A stretch of DNA of 8,596 nucleotides from an uncultured Labedella sp. GTDB lineage: Bacteria; Actinomycetota; Actinomycetes; Actinomycetales; Microbacteriaceae. The translations under genes and the position numbers were made by a program. Shown one piece after another: positions 5,825-8,596 of this stretch; the first letter of the stretch is position 1; every line of letters starts with the position of its first letter. The stretch spans positions 1-8,596 of the forward strand of contig CAKTZW010000059.1 in assembly GCA_934636065.1 (NCBI GenBank). The letters run 5' to 3'. The notes beneath the pieces were generated by a model that did no database searches, had not been told where the DNA came from, and saw only the letters and a program-made list of their open reading frames with translations.

Positions 5825-7122
5825 CAGTTGCCCTCCTCGCTCGATACGGCCGGTTGGCGGAACGCGATGCGCGCCCAGTCGGCGTCCATGGTCTTCAAGA
5901 GGTTCTCGGCGTTCGTGCCGAGGGCGAGGGCCTGTGCGTAGTTCTCGGTGGGGATGGCGCGCGGGTTCAGGATGCCGGGGCCCTGATAGAACGCGCCGGC
6001 GTCGTAGTAGGGGATCATGCCCTCGACGCGGGGGTCGTCGGGGGCGGTTCCGTCGTCCGTCGGCACGAAGCCGAGCTGGGACTCGTTGTACGCCTGGATG
6101 ATGTCGGGCTGGAAGAGGTAGTCGAGGAAGTCGAACGCGCCGTCCTTGTTGCTCGCCTCCTCGGGGATCATGGTGACGAGGTCCATGTTGACGCGCACCT
6201 TGAGGTCCTCGGGGTCCTCGGTCATGGGCAGCGGGAAGGTGCCGAGGTCGGCGTCGGGGTTCGTCAGCTCGATCTGGCTGAGCGCCCACGGTCCCTGCAT
6301 GTACATCGCGGCCTCGCCGTTGGCGAAGGCCACGTTGCCGACGTCGTAGGCGCGGCTTCCCGCGTTCGGCTGCGTGTACTCGCTCGCGAGGAGCTGCATC
6401 TTCTCGATGGGCTCGAGGAAGTCCTTCTGGAACGAGACCTCCGAGTTCGGTCCGACCTTGGTGCCCTGCTCCGCCATCGTGTCGTAGAACGACTGCACGT
6501 CGATGGCGCTGCCGATGGCGTAGTCGAACCAGCCCTGGTTGACCGTCCACGCGTCCGCGAAGGTGCCGTAGAACGGCGCGATGTCCGCGGCCTTGAGCGC
6601 GTCGCCGACCTCGATGAGCTCGCTCCACGTGGTGGGGACCTCGAGGTCGTTCTCCTCGAAGATCGTCTTGTTATAGATGACGGAGGCGGCCATCACCGAG
6701 TAGGGGAGGGCCGTCGTGCGGCCCGGGCAGGTGCCGAACTGGTCGAGCAGCGGCTGGAAATCGTCGCGGATGCGCGACGCCGACTCGGTCTCCGAGAGGT
6801 CCTCGAGCACGCAGCGCTGCACGAAGCGGGAGACCTCGTGGTTGTAGTTGGCGAGCATGATGTCCGGCGGGTTGCCGCGGACGAAGCTCGCGGAGATGGG
6901 GTCGACGCCCGAGGTGTCCATGACGACGTTGTACTCGTCCTGGGAGGCGTTGTAGTCGGCGACCGTCTGCTCCATGAACGTGATGGCCTCACGCTTGTTG
7001 AACGTGAAGTGGACGGTCTGGCCGCCGCCTCCGCTCGCACATCCCGTGAGGACTGTGGCCACGAGGGCCAGTCCCAGGGCACCTGCGGCCGCGCGCAGAG
7101 CCCCCGTCTTTCGTCTAGACAT
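5824..7122 (-). CDS. Extracellular sugar-binding lipoprotein of ABC transporter
   Basis: This 432-residue protein captures the sugar outside the membrane and delivers it to the two permeases. The N-terminus is a lipoprotein signal: RRK (3-5), a hydrophobic core (about 10-25), and lipobox LTGC (25-28) with C28 as lipid anchor, then a flexible GGGG. The mature part matches cluster 1 (UgpB/MalE-like, COG1653) binding proteins. It carries the hinge-region ALPYSVMAASVIYNKTIF (138-155), followed by VPTTWSELIE (162-171), and AFANGEAAMYMQGPW (265-279). Two further cysteines, C104 and C132, could form a disulphide on the extracellular face. It is the first gene of the operon and likely the most expressed. 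GGAAGGA at 7134-7128, 5 nt before the ATG, supports the start. Its ligand is inferred to be an alpha-glucoside from the glucosidase in the same operon, not from binding-site residues. Confidence 0.93.
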   Translation of the reverse strand: MSRRKTGALRAAAGALGLALVATVLTGCASGGGGQTVHFTFNKREAITFMEQTVADYNASQDEYNVVMDTSGVDPISASFVRGNPPDIMLANYNHEVSRFVQRCVLEDLSETESASRIRDDFQPLLDQFGTCPGRTTALPYSVMAASVIYNKTIFEENDLEVPTTWSELIEVGDALKAADIAPFYGTFADAWTVNQGWFDYAIGSAIDVQSFYDTMAEQGTKVGPNSEVSFQKDFLEPIEKMQLLASEYTQPNAGSRAYDVGNVAFANGEAAMYMQGPWALSQIELTNPDADLGTFPLPMTEDPEDLKVRVNMDLVTMIPEEASNKDGAFDFLDYLFQPDIIQAYNESQLGFVPTDDGTAPDDPRVEGMIPYYDAGAFYQGPGILNPRAIPTENYAQALALGTNAENLLKTMDADWARIAFRQPAVSSEEGN

Positions 7123-7160
7123 CGTTGTCCTTCCGTTGGTGGTCCGTCATCGGATCGCCA

Positions 7161-7198
7161 ATAAATAGTGCGAGCGAATCAACTCACGTTGTCAACTC
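7161..7198 (-). promoter_or_regulatory. Possible promoter and operator of the sugar-uptake operon
   Basis: On the minus strand a TTGACA element (7195-7190) is followed by an AT-rich patch, TATTTAT (7167-7161), rare in this GC-rich window. The gap from TTGACA to TATTTA is 22 bp, too long for an ordinary promoter, so the pairing is uncertain. TCAACTC occurs twice on the plus strand (7179-7185 and 7192-7198, 13 bp apart), and GTTG-T-CAAC (7188-7196) is a small palindrome overlapping the TTGACA. These are plausible binding sites for the divergent ROK repressor, which would then block the -35 region. This is inference from position and repetition. Confidence 0.4.
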
Positions 7199-7284
7199 TT
7201 CCAGCGTCGGGAGAGGAGGTCAAGGGGCGGGCTGCTCTTCGGCCCCCGGGAAGGCCCGGTGGCGGCGGAGGGTGCGCGCGGCGA

Positions 7285-7299
7285 TACTCTTGGCGATCA
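7285..7299 (+). promoter_or_regulatory. -10 element for leaderless ROK-regulator transcript
   Basis: TACTCT at 7285-7290 fits the actinobacterial TANNNT -10 consensus and ends 8 nt before the ATG at 7299. Transcription would therefore begin at or next to the start codon. No ribosome site lies at normal distance; the nearest purine run, GGAGGG (7267-7272), is 26 nt away. No clear -35 is visible. Confidence 0.5.
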
Positions 7300-8510
7300 T
7301 GACCACGACCAGTCGGGCGGCGCTGATGCCGCGCACCGCGAACGTCGAGGCCGTGCTCGACACGGCGTGGGTCGCCGCCGCCTTCACCGCCACGGACGTG
7401 ATCGAGGCGACGGGCCTCTCGCGCTCCACGGCGATCGCGTTGTGCGACGAGTTGATCGAGCTGGGCTGGCTGGCCGAGCTCGACGACTCCCGGCAGTCGG
7501 GGGCCGAGTACCGCAAGGGCCGGCCCGCGCGCCGCTACGCGCTCCGTGCCGACGCGGGCCTGCTCGTCGGGGTCGACGCGGGCGCGCACTCCATCACGAC
7601 GGTCGTCACCGATCTTCGCGGCCGCGAGGTGGCGCGGTCGCAGCGGGTCGTCGACCCGGACGCGGAGGCGGAGGAGCGGATCGCGGCGATCGACGCGGCG
7701 ATCGACGACGCGCTCGTGGGTGCGGGTGGTACCCCCGTTCTGTGTGTCGCGATCGGCGTACCCGCCCCCGTCGACGCCGACGGCCGCTCACCGGACCGGG
7801 ACGCGTTCTGGCAGCGGATGAACCCGGGTCTCGCGGAACTCGTCCGCGCTCGAGGCTGCCCCGTGATCGTCGACAACGACGCGAATGTCGCGGCGCTCGC
7901 CGAGGGTGCCGTCGGTGCCGGAGTCGGTGCCCATTCCTACATCACGATGGTCGCGGGCGAACGCCTCGGAGCCGGCTACGTCATCGACGGACGTCTCGTG
8001 CGTGGCCGCGGCCAGGCGGGTGAGATGCACCTGCTGTCGCTCGTCGAGGGCGTCGGTAATCCGCATGGCGTGGCCGCCGTGCTCCGTGATTGGGGCCGAG
8101 AGCGCCGCGAGAGCGGAAGCCTCAACGCCGACAGCCCCCTCGCCCAGTTGCCGGTCGAGGACATCGACGCACCCGCGGTCTTCGCCGCTGCCGAGGCCGG
8201 CGACCCCGACGCCCTCGGCCTGCTCCGCCGCATGGCCGACCGCCTCGCCCGCATCGCCGCCGTCCTCGGCGGCCTGCTGGATGTGGAACGCATCGTCTTC
8301 GCGGGCGCCCTCGCCCCCTCGATGCCGCCCCTCCTCGAACTCACGACCACGAAGCTCGCCGACTACCTCAACGCCGACGTGCCCGAGCTCATCGCATCCA
8401 CCCTTGGCGCGGACATCGTCGCCCAGGGCGCGATCACGAGCGCCATCACCTACGTCCGCACCCACGCCCTCTCGATTGACCTGTCCTCCGCCGGTCCCCC
8501 CGGTCCCTGA
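7299..8510 (+). CDS. ROK-family transcriptional regulator (wHTH plus sugar-kinase fold)
   Basis: This 403-residue protein has a DNA-binding winged helix (about 12-62), with recognition helix around ATGLSRSTAIALCDELIELG (37-56). It joins a ROK sugar-kinase domain: the phosphate loop LLVGVDAGAHSITTVVTD (88-105), VDNDANVAALAEG (191-203) with catalytic-type D194, and GRGQAGEMH (236-244). The Cys cluster that binds zinc just after this point in most ROK proteins is missing, so the protein may not bind zinc. Fusion to the winged helix marks it as a regulator of the NagC/Mlc/XylR kind. Divergent placement 176 bp from the binding-protein gene makes it the probable sugar-responsive repressor of that operon. 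I chose the ATG at 7299 because the protein similarity starts shortly after it and TACTCT precedes it. The frame is open back to 7125, but that extension covers the regulatory gap. An ATG at 7326 is a weaker alternative. The stop codon lies inside a repeat. Confidence 0.88.
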   Translation: MTTTSRAALMPRTANVEAVLDTAWVAAAFTATDVIEATGLSRSTAIALCDELIELGWLAELDDSRQSGAEYRKGRPARRYALRADAGLLVGVDAGAHSITTVVTDLRGREVARSQRVVDPDAEAEERIAAIDAAIDDALVGAGGTPVLCVAIGVPAPVDADGRSPDRDAFWQRMNPGLAELVRARGCPVIVDNDANVAALAEGAVGAGVGAHSYITMVAGERLGAGYVIDGRLVRGRGQAGEMHLLSLVEGVGNPHGVAAVLRDWGRERRESGSLNADSPLAQLPVEDIDAPAVFAAAEAGDPDALGLLRRMADRLARIAAVLGGLLDVERIVFAGALAPSMPPLLELTTTKLADYLNADVPELIASTLGADIVAQGAITSAITYVRTHALSIDLSSAGPPGP

Positions 8511-8523
8511 GCCTGTTGAAGGG
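8502..8523 (+). repeat. Palindromic intergenic repeat unit overlapping ROK gene 3' end
   Basis: This unit carries the core CCCTGAGCYTGTYGAAGGG (here with CCTGTT) preceded by GGT. The unit is itself an imperfect palindrome, CCCT...AGGG. Its GGT CCC TGA supplies the last two residues (Gly-Pro) and the stop codon of the ROK gene. The same core makes up both arms of the hairpin at 2138-2181. I recall this core as a frequent short repeat in Microbacteriaceae and other high-GC genomes. Confidence 0.75.
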
Positions 8524-8535
8524 CGGTCCCGTCAC

Positions 8536-8557
8536 GGTCCCTGAGCTTGTCGAAGGG
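8536..8557 (+). repeat. Second palindromic repeat unit, direct orientation
   Basis: This is a further copy of the same unit, 34 bp downstream and in the same orientation, differing from the first at two positions (CTTGTC versus CCTGTT). GTCCCT at 8537-8542 can pair with AGGGAC at 8554-8559, giving a weak 6-bp stem. The two direct copies sit where a terminator of the ROK gene is expected, but neither has a T-run. The remaining bases to 8596 show no gene or motif I can support. Confidence 0.7.
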
Positions 8558-8596
8558 ACGAAGGGGTCGAGGGCGGAAGGAGGGCGACGGTCACCC

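Noticed and set aside
5825..6628. N-terminal extension of the MalF-type permease frame to 571 codons
   Set aside because: The extension reads the binding-protein gene out of frame and is Arg/His-rich. The ATG at 5824 has AGGAGG and a TGATG overlap with the upstream stop.
5854..7164. 436-codon open frame on the plus strand
   Set aside because: Antisense shadow of the sugar-binding lipoprotein gene; no recognisable domain, while the minus strand has a lipobox and family motifs.
7153..7180. GATCGC ... GCGAATC imperfect inverted repeat near the binding-protein gene start
   Set aside because: Needs a bulge to pair and has no second copy; too weak to call an operator compared with the TCAACTC pair.
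7125..7298. Upstream extension of the ROK regulator by 58 codons
   Set aside because: It would cover the divergent promoter region, has no family similarity or ribosome site, and TACTCT is placed just ahead of the ATG at 7299.

Overview
The window is about 70% GC, with strong G/C bias at third codon positions and short intergenic gaps. Gene content, an apparently leaderless start, and short palindromic repeats built on CCCTGAGCYTGTYGAAGGG all point to a high-GC actinobacterium. A Microbacteriaceae member such as Microbacterium is most likely; this placement is inferred from style and family resemblance, not from a marker gene.

Left region (1-2114): a small membrane protein resembling the COG2426/PF06695 'small multidrug export' family runs leftward off the window edge (427 to 1, partial). 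A two-gene operon runs rightward: a cysteine-free MerR-family regulator (631-1407), overlapping by ATGA a GPP34 (GOLPH3-like) protein (1404-2114). The 203 bp between the divergent starts hold two nearly identical dyads, GACCCTGT-N7-ACAGGGTC. Each sits inside a 19-bp promoter spacer, one facing each way, which is the classic MerR architecture. The regulator therefore probably controls both its own operon and the divergent membrane gene. This is the least described and most interesting part of the window.

Middle region (2115-7122): a strong hairpin (2138-2181) separates the convergent left operon from a leftward carbohydrate-uptake operon. In transcription order (right to left) that operon is a lipoprotein solute-binding protein (7122-5824), two CUT1-type permeases (5824-4913 and 4913-3981), and a cytoplasmic GH13 alpha-glucosidase (3895-2216). 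The first three genes are joined by TGATG stop/start overlaps. A perfect 14-bp GC stem lies between the second permease and the glucosidase. No ATPase is present, so the transporter presumably uses a shared MsiK/MalK-type ATPase encoded elsewhere. The expected pathway is binding of an alpha-glucoside outside the cell, import, and cytoplasmic hydrolysis to glucose.

Right region (7123-8596): a divergent ROK-family regulator (winged helix plus sugar-kinase fold, 7299-8510) is the likely local controller of the uptake operon. The 176-bp gap holds a TTGACA-like element with repeated TCAACTC motifs facing the binding-protein gene, and a TANNNT -10 placed for leaderless transcription of the ROK gene. 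The ROK gene ends inside a copy of the palindromic repeat, which supplies its stop codon. A second copy follows, and the last ~40 bases show no gene I can support. No RNA genes, CRISPR arrays, insertion sequences or phage genes were seen.
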